NCBI RefSeq assembly: GCF_005860765.1
Contig: NZ_VCEI01000011.1
Location: forward strand, 1-64,000
Source: Dyadobacter sediminis
GTDB lineage: Bacteria; Bacteroidota; Bacteroidia; Cytophagales; Spirosomataceae
DNA length: 64,000 bases
Direction: 5' to 3'
Shown here: in pieces, positions 1-9,100 of the stretch
Layout: every line of letters starts with the position of its first letter
How positions within the stretch are numbered: position 1 is the stretch's first letter
Program-made: the position numbers and the translations under genes
Notes under the pieces: model-generated
The model's database searches: none
Told to the model about the DNA's origin: nothing
Seen by the model: the letters and a program-made list of their open reading frames with translations, nothing else

Positions 1-3000
1 CGCCGTATACGTCAGAGCGTCGGAATCTTCGTCGGTGAAACTGCCCGCTGCCACATTGTAGGTAAAGGCAGTCCCTGTGACAGCAACCTGGTCCGAAAGT
101 GGCAAAGCCGCAACCGGAGCGTGATTGGCAGGAACCAATTTATTGATATGTACCGTAACCTGCGCCGTAGCCGCCAGTGCCGGAGTTGCATTGTCTATGG
201 CCTGAACAGTCAGTACATAAACCGAATCTGTAGCATAGTTCAGCGCAGCAGCCAGTGTGATGGCGCCGCTTACCGAATCAATCGTAAATCTGGATGCCTG
301 GTTACCGGCTGTAATGCTGTAACGAACCGTTTGTTCAGCAGCATCCGTAGCGGACACCTGACCGATACCTGTTCCCACCGCAATGTCTTCCCCGTGTGTA
401 AACGAGTAAGATGCGCTGGCAAAAGCAGGTGCCTGGTTGGCGGGTGTAAATTTATTTACCTTCACCGTAACCTGTGCCATAGTCGCCAGTGCCGGAGTGG
501 CATTGTCCATGGCCTGAACAGTCAATACATAAACGGAATCCGTAGCATAGTTCAGCGCAGCAGCCAGGGTAATGGCGCCACTCTGCGGATCAATTGCGAA
601 TCTGGATGCCTGGTTACCGGCTGTAATGCTATAACTAACCGTCTGGCCAGCAGCATCCGTTGCGGAAACTTGTCCGATGCCTGTGCCCACCGCAATGTCT
701 TCCCCATGAGTGAATGAGTAGGATGCATTGGCAAAAACAGGTGCCTGGTTAACAGCAGGTTCTTCTTTTGAAACAGAGAAGTTATCGAAATTGAAAGTGA
801 CAGGTTCGGTGCCATTGCGATGTGTGGCAAAAATTCCTGCGTAAGCTGTTTTACCTGAAAGTGCCAGATCCGCAATATTGAGGCCGGCAGCTGTTGAAGT
901 ACCGCCCACATTCACATAGGTTGTGCCGTTGGTGGAGTAGAAGCCTTCCAGTTTGTTGTTGATCAAATCTACAATCATACGAAGACGTACCGTCTTTGTA
1001 TTAAGTCCGGAAATGGCAGCAGTAATCTTGCGGTCGGAAACATCCGCACTGACGTCGTTCAGTTCCCTGCGCAATTCAATTTTGTTGCCGACAGCAACCA
1101 GTTTCACATACGTTTTATCATTCAGGCCAAGCCATATACCGGCCTGTTCGGAATTAACCCCGTTGTAAGGATTGATCAGCGTTGTTTCCAGCGTAATCTT
1201 GCCGCTTGCAGTAATGCCAGCTCCCAGCGCATTGATCTGATTGTTATTGGTTAAATGTGCAATTCCTTTGTTGGTCAAAATACTCAGGATACCATTTGCC
1301 ACAGTCAGTCTGGAAGGTTCGTAACCAAGGATGTTCGAGAAAGTAGCCTCATTATCGGTAGCCTGACGGGCGCCTGAGTAAGCATCCACCATGGTGAAAC
1401 CGGTTCCGTTTTTGTTTTGATCAGCAAGTCCGCCTTCGGTACCGTCAAAGTTAAGCGTAAACGGCAAAGCCACGGCAATCTTGTCGCAGGGCAAAGTACT
1501 GATCGGCGGGCAAGCCACTACGATCGGTGGAACAGCCGCTGTTACCGTCAGGTTGAATTCTGTACTTGCAGACAAGTTGCCGTCGGTTGCTGTCAGGATA
1601 ATCCTATAAGCAGCTGCTGTTTCCGGCGTTCCGCTGAAAGTATTGCTCGTGTTATCAAAGGAAAGCCATTGAGGCAAGGCAGCGCCGCCGCTCAATGCAG
1701 CGGAAAGCGTCAGTTTATCTCCTTCCTTATCCGTAAAAGTACCCGCAGGAACGGTTAAAGAAAATGCAGTGCCGGTTGTAGCCGACTGATCGCCGATAGC
1801 AGCAGAAGCAACCGGTGCCGTATTGACCGGAGCTGTTGTTCCGGAAATTACATTTAATTGAAACTCCGTGGCAGCCGAAGCTTTTCCGTCCGTAGCAGCA
1901 AGTCTGATGCTGTAACTTGCCTCAGCTGCCGGCGTACCGCTGAACGTGTTGTTTGCCTGATCAAATGTCAGCCATTGGGGAAGTGCAGTGCCATCGCTCA
2001 AAGAAGCTGAAATGGTCAGCACATCGCCGTCCGCGTCCGTAAACGTACCGGCAGGAACCGCGAAAGAAAATGCAGAATCCAGCTTGGCTGTCTGGTTGCC
2101 TATTGCAGCAGCAACGGGTGTCGCATTAGTTGGAGTGGAAGCCGCATTTACAGTCAGCGTAAATTCCGAACTGGCAGAAGCCTGTCCATCCGTAGCAGTA
2201 AGCCTGATGCTGTACGTACCGGCCGTAACGGGCATACCGGCAAGCGTGTTGCTTGTCGGATTAAATGTAAGCCATTCAGGAAGCGAAGTGCCGTCGCTCA
2301 ACGTGGCTGAAAGTGTCAGTTTATCTCCGTCCGCATCGGTGAAAGTGCCGGCAGGAACTGTGAAAGAAAAAGCAGAATCCGCTTTGGCCGTTTGATTTGA
2401 AACAGCAGCAGCAGCAACCGGTGCGTTATTGACCGGAACCGGCGTAATGATCGCCGTATTGATTTTTGTATTTGTTCCGCCTGTGGCATTGATTGTCAGG
2501 AAACCGTCATTAACCGTTGCCCGTACCTTAGTGGATTTGAAGCGGGTGGATGCACCTGCAACTCCGCTTGGGATGAAGTTGGAAAATGCATTAACGCCTT
2601 CTACGTTAAGAGTATGGCTTTCAGGAACCGTGCCCACATCGCCGTCGCCGGCAGAAACAGTAACGTCGTAAGTACCGTTTGGAACTTTCATTTCCCAATA
2701 GCCCTCGACTCTCGTACCGTTGAAAGAAGTAGTGCTCGGAATGGTGTTGGCCTGCATGTGCATCAGCGTAGCCAGCAAAATGTTGTCTGCAGGCTTCGTG
2801 CGTTTGCGTCCGTTTCCAAGATTCGACGTTCCGCCTACTGACAGGTCAACCGGCGTGCCGTCGGCCACTTTGCGCCAGCCGTATTCCAGACCGCTTCCCT
2901 GGCTTGTGCCGGTTCTCGGGCCGAAAGGCTGTCCGTAATCTTTCAGCCAGCCATCAGGCGTTACCGTGGCTGCCTCCTGGAAATTCACCTTGAATTCCGG

Positions 3001-3279
3001 GGCTGGATCCGCCACGGCCAGTAACCGCGCATGGATCCCTCTGGATCTTACCTGATTGCGTGTAAGCCCATGTTCGGAATTCAATTTTTCCGAAGATCGT
3101 GCAGCAGCCAACTGGCTGTCTACAAAGTGCTTGAAAGGCCTGGAAAGGAAATCCAGGTCCCGTACAAAGTTCAGTGCGTACGACTGAACACTGACGATGA
3201 GGCCTATCAACAAAATCAATGGCCAGACTCGTGCATAAAAGCGTGCGAGCTTGTCAGTAAAGAAGAAATCTTCTTTCAT
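1..3279 (-). CDS. Giant surface protein with malectin-like, Ig-like and cadherin-like repeats (partial, C-terminus outside window)
   Basis: An open frame runs from ATG at 3279 to the window edge without a stop (1093 codons visible). A hydrophobic segment at residues 19-35 can act as signal or anchor. Residues about 96-280 resemble a malectin-like carbohydrate-binding domain (KVNFQEAATVTPDGWLKDYG). Three Ig-like dystroglycan/He_PIG-type repeats of about 100 residues follow (283-376, 383-480, 483-583), each with FTDxxGD, LPxWLxF and YxIxLxATDG. Residues about 596-836 look like a LamG/DUF1349 jelly-roll. Two nearly identical 104-residue cadherin-type repeats (845-948, 949-1052) carry SVYVLTVQA and a DxATPALA loop. 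A fourth Ig-like repeat is cut by the edge. Family knowledge: such proteins are secreted adhesins or polymer-binding proteins, often ending in a type IX sorting domain; that end is not visible here. Confidence 0.85.
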   Translation of the reverse strand, partial: MKEDFFFTDKLARFYARVWPLILLIGLIVSVQSYALNFVRDLDFLSRPFKHFVDSQLAAARSSEKLNSEHGLTRNQVRSRGIHARLLAVADPAPEFKVNFQEAATVTPDGWLKDYGQPFGPRTGTSQGSGLEYGWRKVADGTPVDLSVGGTSNLGNGRKRTKPADNILLATLMHMQANTIPSTTSFNGTRVEGYWEMKVPNGTYDVTVSAGDGDVGTVPESHTLNVEGVNAFSNFIPSGVAGASTRFKSTKVRATVNDGFLTINATGGTNTKINTAIITPVPVNNAPVAAAAVSNQTAKADSAFSFTVPAGTFTDADGDKLTLSATLSDGTSLPEWLTFNPTSNTLAGMPVTAGTYSIRLTATDGQASASSEFTLTVNAASTPTNATPVAAAIGNQTAKLDSAFSFAVPAGTFTDADGDVLTISASLSDGTALPQWLTFDQANNTFSGTPAAEASYSIRLAATDGKASAATEFQLNVISGTTAPVNTAPVASAAIGDQSATTGTAFSLTVPAGTFTDKEGDKLTLSAALSGGAALPQWLSFDNTSNTFSGTPETAAAYRIILTATDGNLSASTEFNLTVTAAVPPIVVACPPISTLPCDKIAVALPFTLNFDGTEGGLADQNKNGTGFTMVDAYSGARQATDNEATFSNILGYEPSRLTVANGILSILTNKGIAHLTNNNQINALGAGITASGKITLETTLINPYNGVNSEQAGIWLGLNDKTYVKLVAVGNKIELRRELNDVSADVSDRKITAAISGLNTKTVRLRMIVDLINNKLEGFYSTNGTTYVNVGGTSTAAGLNIADLALSGKTAYAGIFATHRNGTEPVTFNFDNFSVSKEEPAVNQAPVFANASYSFTHGEDIAVGTGIGQVSATDAAGQTVSYSITAGNQASRFAIDPQSGAITLAAALNYATDSVYVLTVQAMDNATPALATMAQVTVKVNKFTPANQAPAFASASYSFTHGEDIAVGTGIGQVSATDAAEQTVRYSITAGNQASRFTIDSVSGAITLAAALNYATDSVYVLTVQAIDNATPALAATAQVTVHINKLVPANHAPVAALPLSDQVAVTGTAFTYNVAAGSFTDEDSDALTYTA
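122..433 (-). repeat. Cadherin-type tandem repeat unit, copy 2 of 2
   Basis: Second 312-bp unit of the pair, with most differences from the first at synonymous or conservative positions. The two together make residues about 845-1052 of the surface protein. Confidence 0.8.
434..745 (-). repeat. Cadherin-type tandem repeat unit, copy 1 of 2
   Basis: A 312-bp unit inside the giant surface gene is followed in register by a second unit; identical blocks such as TAGCATAGTTCAGCGCAGCA recur exactly 312 bp apart (231 and 543). The encoded 104-residue units differ at only a few positions, which suggests a recent duplication or ongoing gene conversion. Confidence 0.8.
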
Positions 3280-4014
3280 AATGGATAGAATAGAGGGTGT
3301 ATTATATTGAAAAAGATAAATTCGCATCAATTCCGAAGCCATCACAGCTCGGGCTGGTGACATCGAAACAGAGAGGATGAAGAAGGAAAAAAGAGGAAAT
3401 TTGGTAATGCTGATACATACTGATTTTTAACTGAATTATTGATAGAGGAATATGGGTGCTACTCGTATTACTTATTGATGGGTGAAAGATAAAACCAGAA
3501 TAGTAATCGGTACATATTCTTGGGATGACACCCTGTAACTACGGGGTAAAATGATCAATTAGCAGGGTTTGAAATCCGGAAAAGTGAGGTAAAATCAGAG
3601 GTGCATCGTTACGGATTTCCGAAAAACTCCCGGAAGCGCCACAATGTAATTCTTGCTGTACAGCGAAATAGCTGTTCCGGTGAAAATACCCTTGATACAT
3701 TTAACTTGAAATTGAATTATACAAGTACTGTTATTTGTAGCCAGTAAGAAATAGAAATAGCTGACAGGATTATTTGCAGAAATAGTTTTGTGTCTGACCG
3801 TACTATCCGGATGAGGCGGTTTTTTGAAATGTATGAAAAAAGGCAGTTTTCAGAAACATCAGCAAGGCGAAGGATTCAAGTCTGAAAGGCGGCGAATACG
3901 GGAATTTGAATAAAAAACGGTGCCGAACGTCGGCTTGATTTCAGGCTGGCCTGGTTATTTTCTGAATCCTGTAACATACGCATCAGTCAGAAACCAGAAT
4001 CAAACCAGGATATA
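3280..4014. other. Divergent intergenic region, 735 bp, no gene
   Basis: The stretch separates the leftward surface-protein gene from the rightward GH15 gene. I see no convincing coding frame. Its only clear structure is the palindrome at 3530-3547. Length and position suggest regulatory sequence for one or both genes. Confidence 0.6.
3530..3547. promoter_or_regulatory. Palindrome ACCC-GTA-TAC-GGGT, candidate LuxR/NarL-type operator
   Basis: ACCCTGTAACTACGGGGT matches its own reverse complement at 14 of 18 positions (ACCCnGTAnnTACnGGGT). LuxR/NarL-type helix-turn-helix regulators favour TAC-centred palindromes of this form. It lies about 250 bp ahead of the surface-protein start and about 470 bp ahead of the GH15 start. 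No LuxR-type gene is in the window, so the regulator is unknown. Confidence 0.4.
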
Positions 4015-5829
4015 ATGCAGGATCATATTAATAATGAGTACAACCGGATTGAAGATTATGGATTAATTGGAAATATGAAAACCGTCGCGCTGATTTCAAT
4101 GAACGGTTCCCTCGATTTCATGTCTTACCCGACCTTTGATTCTCCGACCGTCTTTGCCAAATTACTTGATTCCCGTAAAGGCGGCAGCTTTTCTGTCACG
4201 CCGCATCTGCAGGATTATAACACCAAGCAACTTTATCTTCCCGGCACTGCAGTACTGCTTACACGGTTCTTTTCCGAAGAAGGAATTGCAGAACTTACCG
4301 ATTACATGCCGGTGCAAAAAGGACATGCGATCAAGTCCAATGCCATTGTGAGGCAGGTTAAAACGGTGCGCGGAAGCATTACGTACAAGGTGAAATGCGA
4401 ACCTGCATTTGATTACGCCCGTTCCAGTCATACCTGCGAGGCAGGTGAAAACGAAATCTACTTCAAAGTACAAAACAGCCAGGAAACAGTCATGCGGCTG
4501 CTTGCCGACGTGCCTTTGCAGGTAGTGGACAATAGCGGTTACGCAGAGTTTACGCTTCACCAGTCTGAAACGGTTTATCTGGTGCTGGAATGCGGTCATC
4601 AAAAGATTGAGGAAACGAATCCGATCGCGTTTTACAAGAATAAAACATACTTCGAAACAATCGGCTACTGGCGGAAATGGTCATCCCAATCCACTTACAA
4701 AGGCCGCTGGAACGAAGCCGTAAACCGCTCGGCCATTACGCTGAAATTACTGACTTCTTCAGAACACGGTTCGACGGTGGCAGCCGCAACTTTCGGCTTG
4801 CCGGAGACGCTGGGCGGGGAGCGCAACTGGGATTACCGCTATACCTGGATCCGGGACGCGGCATTTACCATGTATGCCTTTCTGCGCCTGGGCTATACTA
4901 GTGAAGCCACGGCATTTCTCAAATGGATCCATGCCCGCTGCATCGATGACAAACTATACCTGATGTATTCCATAGACGGCACGCACGAGCTGGAAGAAGA
5001 GGAGCTGAGCCATTTTTCCGGTTACAAAGATTCCAGGCCCGTCCGGATCGGCAATGCGGCGCAGAACCAGCTTCAGCTGGATATTTATGGTGAACTGATT
5101 GATACCATTTATATATACAATAAACAGTATTCGGCCATTACTTACGAGTTCTGGGAAACAATTGCGGAACAGATCGAGATTGTGATCGAAAGCTGGCAGA
5201 AAGCGGATCACGGAATCTGGGAAATCAGGAATGTGGAAAAGGAGTTTCTGCACAGCCGGCTGATGTGCTGGGTTGCCATGGACCGCGCCATCAAAATTGC
5301 AGAATTCCGGTCGTTTCCGTATCCGAAACAGCAATGGAGCGAGATCAGGGACAAAATTTACCTGGACATTTACCATAATTTCTGGAATGAAAAAGTAGGG
5401 GCGTTTGTGCAGTACAAAGGCGCCGAGCATGTGGATGCGAGCGTGTTGCTGATGTCGCTCATGCACTTTATTTCCCCGCATGAACCGCGCTGGCTTTCAA
5501 CGATGAAAGTGGTGGAAAAGGAACTGGGACTGGACGTATTGCTGTACCGTTACCGGAACGGCTCCGATTCTTTTGACGGGCTTGAAGGGGAAGAAGGCAC
5601 ATTTAACATGTGTTCCTTCTGGCTGATCGAGTCGCTTGCAAAAAGCGGTGAAGTGAGCAAAGCACTGGACAGTTTTGAAAAAATGAACGGATACGCCAAT
5701 CATCTGGGCCTTTTCAGCGAGCAGATCAGCTACAAAGCGGAGCATCTGGGGAACTTTCCGCAGGCATTCACACATCTGGCACTCATCAGCGCGGCACTCG
5801 AAATTGACAAACAGCTGGACCGTCTATGA
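4015..5829 (+). CDS. GH15 family glucoamylase/trehalase-type glycoside hydrolase
   Basis: 604 residues, typical for bacterial cytosolic GH15 enzymes with an N-terminal trehalase-like beta-domain (RIEDYGLIGNMKTVALISMN, GSLDFMSYPTFDSPTVFAKL) and a C-terminal (alpha/alpha)6 barrel. The barrel holds GGERNWDYRYTWIRD near residue 275, RIGNAAQNQLQLDIYGE near 350 and GEEGTFNMCSFWLIE, where a Glu is the likely catalytic base. No signal peptide, so probably cytoplasmic. The family hydrolyses alpha-glucosidic bonds in maltooligosaccharides, dextrans or trehalose; the substrate cannot be read from sequence. Transaldolase follows 127 bp downstream on the same strand, which fits central sugar metabolism. 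Confidence 0.9.
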   Translation: MQDHINNEYNRIEDYGLIGNMKTVALISMNGSLDFMSYPTFDSPTVFAKLLDSRKGGSFSVTPHLQDYNTKQLYLPGTAVLLTRFFSEEGIAELTDYMPVQKGHAIKSNAIVRQVKTVRGSITYKVKCEPAFDYARSSHTCEAGENEIYFKVQNSQETVMRLLADVPLQVVDNSGYAEFTLHQSETVYLVLECGHQKIEETNPIAFYKNKTYFETIGYWRKWSSQSTYKGRWNEAVNRSAITLKLLTSSEHGSTVAAATFGLPETLGGERNWDYRYTWIRDAAFTMYAFLRLGYTSEATAFLKWIHARCIDDKLYLMYSIDGTHELEEEELSHFSGYKDSRPVRIGNAAQNQLQLDIYGELIDTIYIYNKQYSAITYEFWETIAEQIEIVIESWQKADHGIWEIRNVEKEFLHSRLMCWVAMDRAIKIAEFRSFPYPKQQWSEIRDKIYLDIYHNFWNEKVGAFVQYKGAEHVDASVLLMSLMHFISPHEPRWLSTMKVVEKELGLDVLLYRYRNGSDSFDGLEGEEGTFNMCSFWLIESLAKSGEVSKALDSFEKMNGYANHLGLFSEQISYKAEHLGNFPQAFTHLALISAALEIDKQLDRL

Positions 5830-5956
5830 GCTATTTTTTGTTATTAAAATACCTGAAGAAAAGGTAATCCTGCTATTTCAGCATATTACTGGCTATATTC
5901 AGACTTGTTTACAAAAACATTAAAAAACCGAGTTTAAAATTTAATTCAATTGAAGT

Positions 5957-7054
5957 ATGACAACTAACAAGGTTAAACAAATCCATGAGCACGGTCAGAG
6001 TATCTGGCTTGATTTCATTGACCGTGAACTGATGCGGTCCGGAAAACTGCAAAAACTGATTGATGAGGATGGAATCCGCGGTATCACTTCTAATCCGGCC
6101 ATATTTGAAAAGGCCATTTCCAGCAGCTCCGATTATGACAACGATATTGCGCAGCTGGCAACCGGCGATAAAACAAATGAAGAAATATTTTTTGCGCTTG
6201 CAATCGACGATATACAGCAGGCTGCCGATTTTTTTGACAAGGTTTATAATGAAGAAGTCGTCGGTGCAGACGGTTATGTAAGTCTGGAAGTTTCTCCGTT
6301 TCTGGCACTGGATACGCAAGGGACGATCGATCAGGCACTGGATCTCTGGGAAAAAGTGGACCGCAAAAATGTCATGATCAAGATTCCCGGAACGCTGCCC
6401 GGATTGCCGGCCATCCGCCGGGCTATTGCAGAAGGTCTGAACATTAACGTGACACTGCTTTTCGGGCTCGAACGCTACGAAGCGGTTACAGAAGCGTACA
6501 TTTCCGGGCTGGAAGACAGGCTTCATGCCGGCGGTGACATCAGCCAGATTTCGTCCGTTGCCAGTTTTTTCATGAGCCGTATCGACGTGCTTGTTGATCC
6601 TGTGCTGGATGAAAAAGGACTGGGCGATCTGAAAGGAGAAGTGGCCATTGCGCTGGCCAAGAAGGCTTACGAGATTTACCAACGCGTTTTCAGCAGCGAG
6701 CGCTGGAACAAACTGGCGGAAAAAGGAGCCAAACCGCAGCGTTTGTTGTGGGCCAGCACCAGCAGCAAGAACCCGGCATTCAAGGATACCAAATATCTGG
6801 AGGCGCTGATCGGACCCAATACAGTAGACACAGCTCCTTTGGAAACCATCGAAGCTTTCCGCGATCACGGCGTGGCGGCAAACAACCTTGAACCGGGTCT
6901 TGAACAAGCCACTGAATTGCTGGAAAAGGTTAAAAATGCGGGTATTGATCTGGAAGCAATTGCCCGGCAACTGGAACAGGAAGGAATTGACAAGTTCAAT
7001 GCGCCTTATGAAAAGTTGCTGAAAGCGATCGAAGACCAGAAAAGCAAGTCATAA
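5957..7054 (+). CDS. tal: Transaldolase
   Basis: 365 residues, the length of the longer cyanobacterial/actinobacterial type of transaldolase. It starts with an IWLDFIDRELMRSG segment and GITSNPAIFEKAI, has the Schiff-base lysine K142 in NVMIKIPGT, and ends with the conserved C-terminal helices. Role: moves a dihydroxyacetone unit from sedoheptulose-7-phosphate to glyceraldehyde-3-phosphate in the non-oxidative pentose phosphate pathway, in the cytosol. It follows the GH15 gene and is closed by a strong terminator at 7099. Confidence 0.95.
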   Translation: MTTNKVKQIHEHGQSIWLDFIDRELMRSGKLQKLIDEDGIRGITSNPAIFEKAISSSSDYDNDIAQLATGDKTNEEIFFALAIDDIQQAADFFDKVYNEEVVGADGYVSLEVSPFLALDTQGTIDQALDLWEKVDRKNVMIKIPGTLPGLPAIRRAIAEGLNINVTLLFGLERYEAVTEAYISGLEDRLHAGGDISQISSVASFFMSRIDVLVDPVLDEKGLGDLKGEVAIALAKKAYEIYQRVFSSERWNKLAEKGAKPQRLLWASTSSKNPAFKDTKYLEALIGPNTVDTAPLETIEAFRDHGVAANNLEPGLEQATELLEKVKNAGIDLEAIARQLEQEGIDKFNAPYEKLLKAIEDQKSKS

Positions 7055-7098
7055 AAAACTTGCGGTAATTCGCTTACATTATCGATTTGATTCCCTGA

Positions 7099-7131
7099 TT
7101 TCAGCCCGGGCTTGTCCGGGCTGAAATTTTT
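7099..7131 (+). terminator. Rho-independent terminator after transaldolase
   Basis: An 11-bp perfect GC-rich stem (TTTCAGCCCGG / CCGGGCTGAAA) with a 6-nt loop is followed by a T-run. It lies 45 bp after the tal stop codon. Confidence 0.85.
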
Positions 7132-7259
7132 ATATGCAAACCCGATCCATTGTAATATAAAAAACCGCAACTGTTTTGTTTTTATACAATACAATTGCGG
7201 TTAAATCTTTAAAAAACAGATTCAAAATTCTTCCGGATCAGCAAAGCAAACGGTGCATT

Positions 7260-7541
7260 TCACACCATGGAAAACCGGAACGGGACAATGTTATATTCGA
7301 TGAAAACTTTCAGGACCTGTTCTTCTGAAATCGTGTGATTGTTGAGGTACAAATCGTATATACTCGTCCAGAAACCACAGCCTTCATGGGTTTGATACCA
7401 AAGTTTAAACAGAAATATAAGTGAAGGCAATCCGTAACCCGAATGGCTGAGCGGCCTTTCCAGTTGCTCCGACATTCTTTTACCTAAACCGCAAATCGGA
7501 AAGCTGACTTCGTACAATGCTTTATTCTCTTCCAGTGTCAT
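7260..7541 (-). CDS. Small hypothetical protein, coupled to upstream gene
   Basis: 93 residues (MTLEENKALYEVSFPICG...). No family recognised. Its ATG overlaps the stop of the preceding gene as ATGA (7538-7541), a strong sign of translational coupling and of a real gene pair. Composition is soluble, with an aromatic-rich middle (FLFKLWYQTHEGCGFWTSIY) and no signal peptide. The pairing and size would suit a small two-component unit such as an immunity or toxin-antitoxin pair, but no motif supports a particular role. Confidence 0.6.
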   Translation of the reverse strand: MTLEENKALYEVSFPICGLGKRMSEQLERPLSHSGYGLPSLIFLFKLWYQTHEGCGFWTSIYDLYLNNHTISEEQVLKVFIEYNIVPFRFSMV

Positions 7542-7783
7542 GCGGGTAATGGTAAATTGATGATGGATTCCGGATCTGGCTGGGAATTAAATGAAAATCC
7601 GTCCAGTACGGTTACGCTTTTTGAATACATTTCAATGATCCTTTTGCGATCGGCATTAACGACTTCCCTGTTAAATAATCGGGCAGCTTCAATGTGAAAC
7701 TGAATGTCATAATTTTTACCCGGATCGTATTTGCCGTAAGTACGTTCACATACTATTTGCAATGCAGCTTCATAGGTCATCAT
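7538..7783 (-). CDS. Small hypothetical protein, first gene of a coupled pair
   Basis: 81 residues, MMTYEAALQIVCERTYGKYD..., with charged helical segments and no signal peptide or known motif. It ends in a 4-bp overlap with the next gene. The second Met (one codon in) is an equally possible start. I do not recognise the family. Confidence 0.6.
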   Translation of the reverse strand: MMTYEAALQIVCERTYGKYDPGKNYDIQFHIEAARLFNREVVNADRKRIIEMYSKSVTVLDGFSFNSQPDPESIINLPLPA

Positions 7784-8187
7784 ACTCGATTTTGGTTTAA
7801 TTAAAATGATAGAGTTGGGTTTTGAAATCAGAATAACAGGGGATCAATAAAATAATTTGAATCCGGTTAAAGGACGATTTTATATTATTAATCAACTATA
7901 AAATTGACTTGTACAAAGATATTCGGCATGTTTCCTATTCATCAAATTACTGTGGTAAGGAAGCCTAATTTTGGGGTTAACCGGAGCAGAATTCAGGATA
8001 ATATAAAAGGCCGGACGATCATGCGGAAGACAGAAATACTGTTTGGAATCGTGTATGGCAAAACGGAAACAATCTTTAAAATGACAGCAGTGCAGCATGT
8101 CATTCGGCAGGTAAAAAAAGGTGCAGATGAACCGTCAAAGCTGAATAAGCCGGCATAACAGCCTGATCGGAACATCTGCGGATACGC
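7784..8187. other. Intergenic, 404 bp, with one copy of a decayed repeat
   Basis: No convincing gene. Bases 7944-8012 resemble 8676-8750 (shared ACTGTGGT and TTTGGGGT followed by AAC). Short frames occur on both strands but none has a clear family, so the stretch may be a gene remnant. Confidence 0.4.
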
Positions 8188-8484
8188 TTAATTGCAGCTT
8201 TCAAATGCTGGTTCTTCTATTTCGTTTACAGCACTTTTCTGAAACTTTCTGTTTCTTAATTTTTTGAATTCTTCAATAAGATCACGGTCACCGACAATTT
8301 TATGGTAATCGCTGTAAATCATGATGAGCGCCAGGACAAAGACATCCAGACAAAGCATAATGACGAATCCCTTACGCTGTGACGTCATACCGATATGGCC
8401 TATACGAATGCTTATTTTCAGAATAAAGGCGAAAATCAATCCTGCTGCTGCGGCATACATAAACGTATTAAAAAGCTTTTTCAT
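8188..8484 (-). CDS. Small hypothetical membrane protein
   Basis: 98 residues with two likely membrane segments (about 7-26, TFMYAAAAGLIFAFILKISI, and 42-57, VIMLCLDVFVLALIMIY) and a charged cytoplasmic-type tail (IVGDRDLIEEFKKLRNRK). No recognised family. It stands alone between two long gene-free stretches. The hydrophobicity pattern and Met start make it a plausible gene. Confidence 0.55.
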   Translation of the reverse strand: MKKLFNTFMYAAAAGLIFAFILKISIRIGHIGMTSQRKGFVIMLCLDVFVLALIMIYSDYHKIVGDRDLIEEFKKLRNRKFQKSAVNEIEEPAFESCN

Positions 8485-9100
8485 TTAAGATAGAGGAGTT
8501 GTTCAGGCAAATGCCCTGTTACTTTAAATTTGTCAACTGGTTTCAGAATGTTTACCGGTTGAAAAGCCTTCTGAATGTTCTATGGGTCCGATTTGAACTC
8601 TTTAATCCGATCAGAATAGCCATCAACTTTTATTTCTGATTTTTCCGAAAGGTACCACATTCCCGTAAACGGCTGAAATCACTGTGGTGAGTGCCATAAT
8701 ATTTGGGGTCAACGCGGATGAAATAGTTTGAACAGGCTAGAAGTTAACTGTATTCCAAATTCCATTGAACGCTTTGTAATTTGAAGAAGTAATTGTGTAT
8801 GCTACGATCAGAATGTAACCGTTGAAAAGACTATTTAACTTACTTGCGTGTGTTATTGCAGCCCGTTTTTAATTTGTTAGAATATGATTAAAATTTTGCA
8901 TGTAATGATTTGAAAGGCATTTGTAGAAATACAGGACCGATAATGAAACGGACAGGCTTGTGGCCCTTGTTTTACCTTTATATTTATCGATTACTTTGGT
9001 TATTTGAAAGTGTTGCAAAGCGCATGTCAGCGAAAATAATTACTTTGCTTTCAATTTGACACTGCGTTATAAAAGAACAAAAAAGCATCCTAAAACCTGC
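8485..9100. other. Intergenic, 616 bp, upstream of the signalling operon
   Basis: The stretch separates the small membrane-protein gene (-) from the histidine-kinase operon (+). It holds the second copy of the decayed repeat (8676-8750). The minus strand reads short broken peptides there, such as VDPKYYGTHHSDFSRLREC. No intact gene seen. Confidence 0.5.

Noticed and set aside
121..717. Long rightward frame inside the giant surface gene
   Set aside because: It is the reverse-strand shadow of the cadherin-type repeats, with no family and Cys/Arg/Asn-rich composition.
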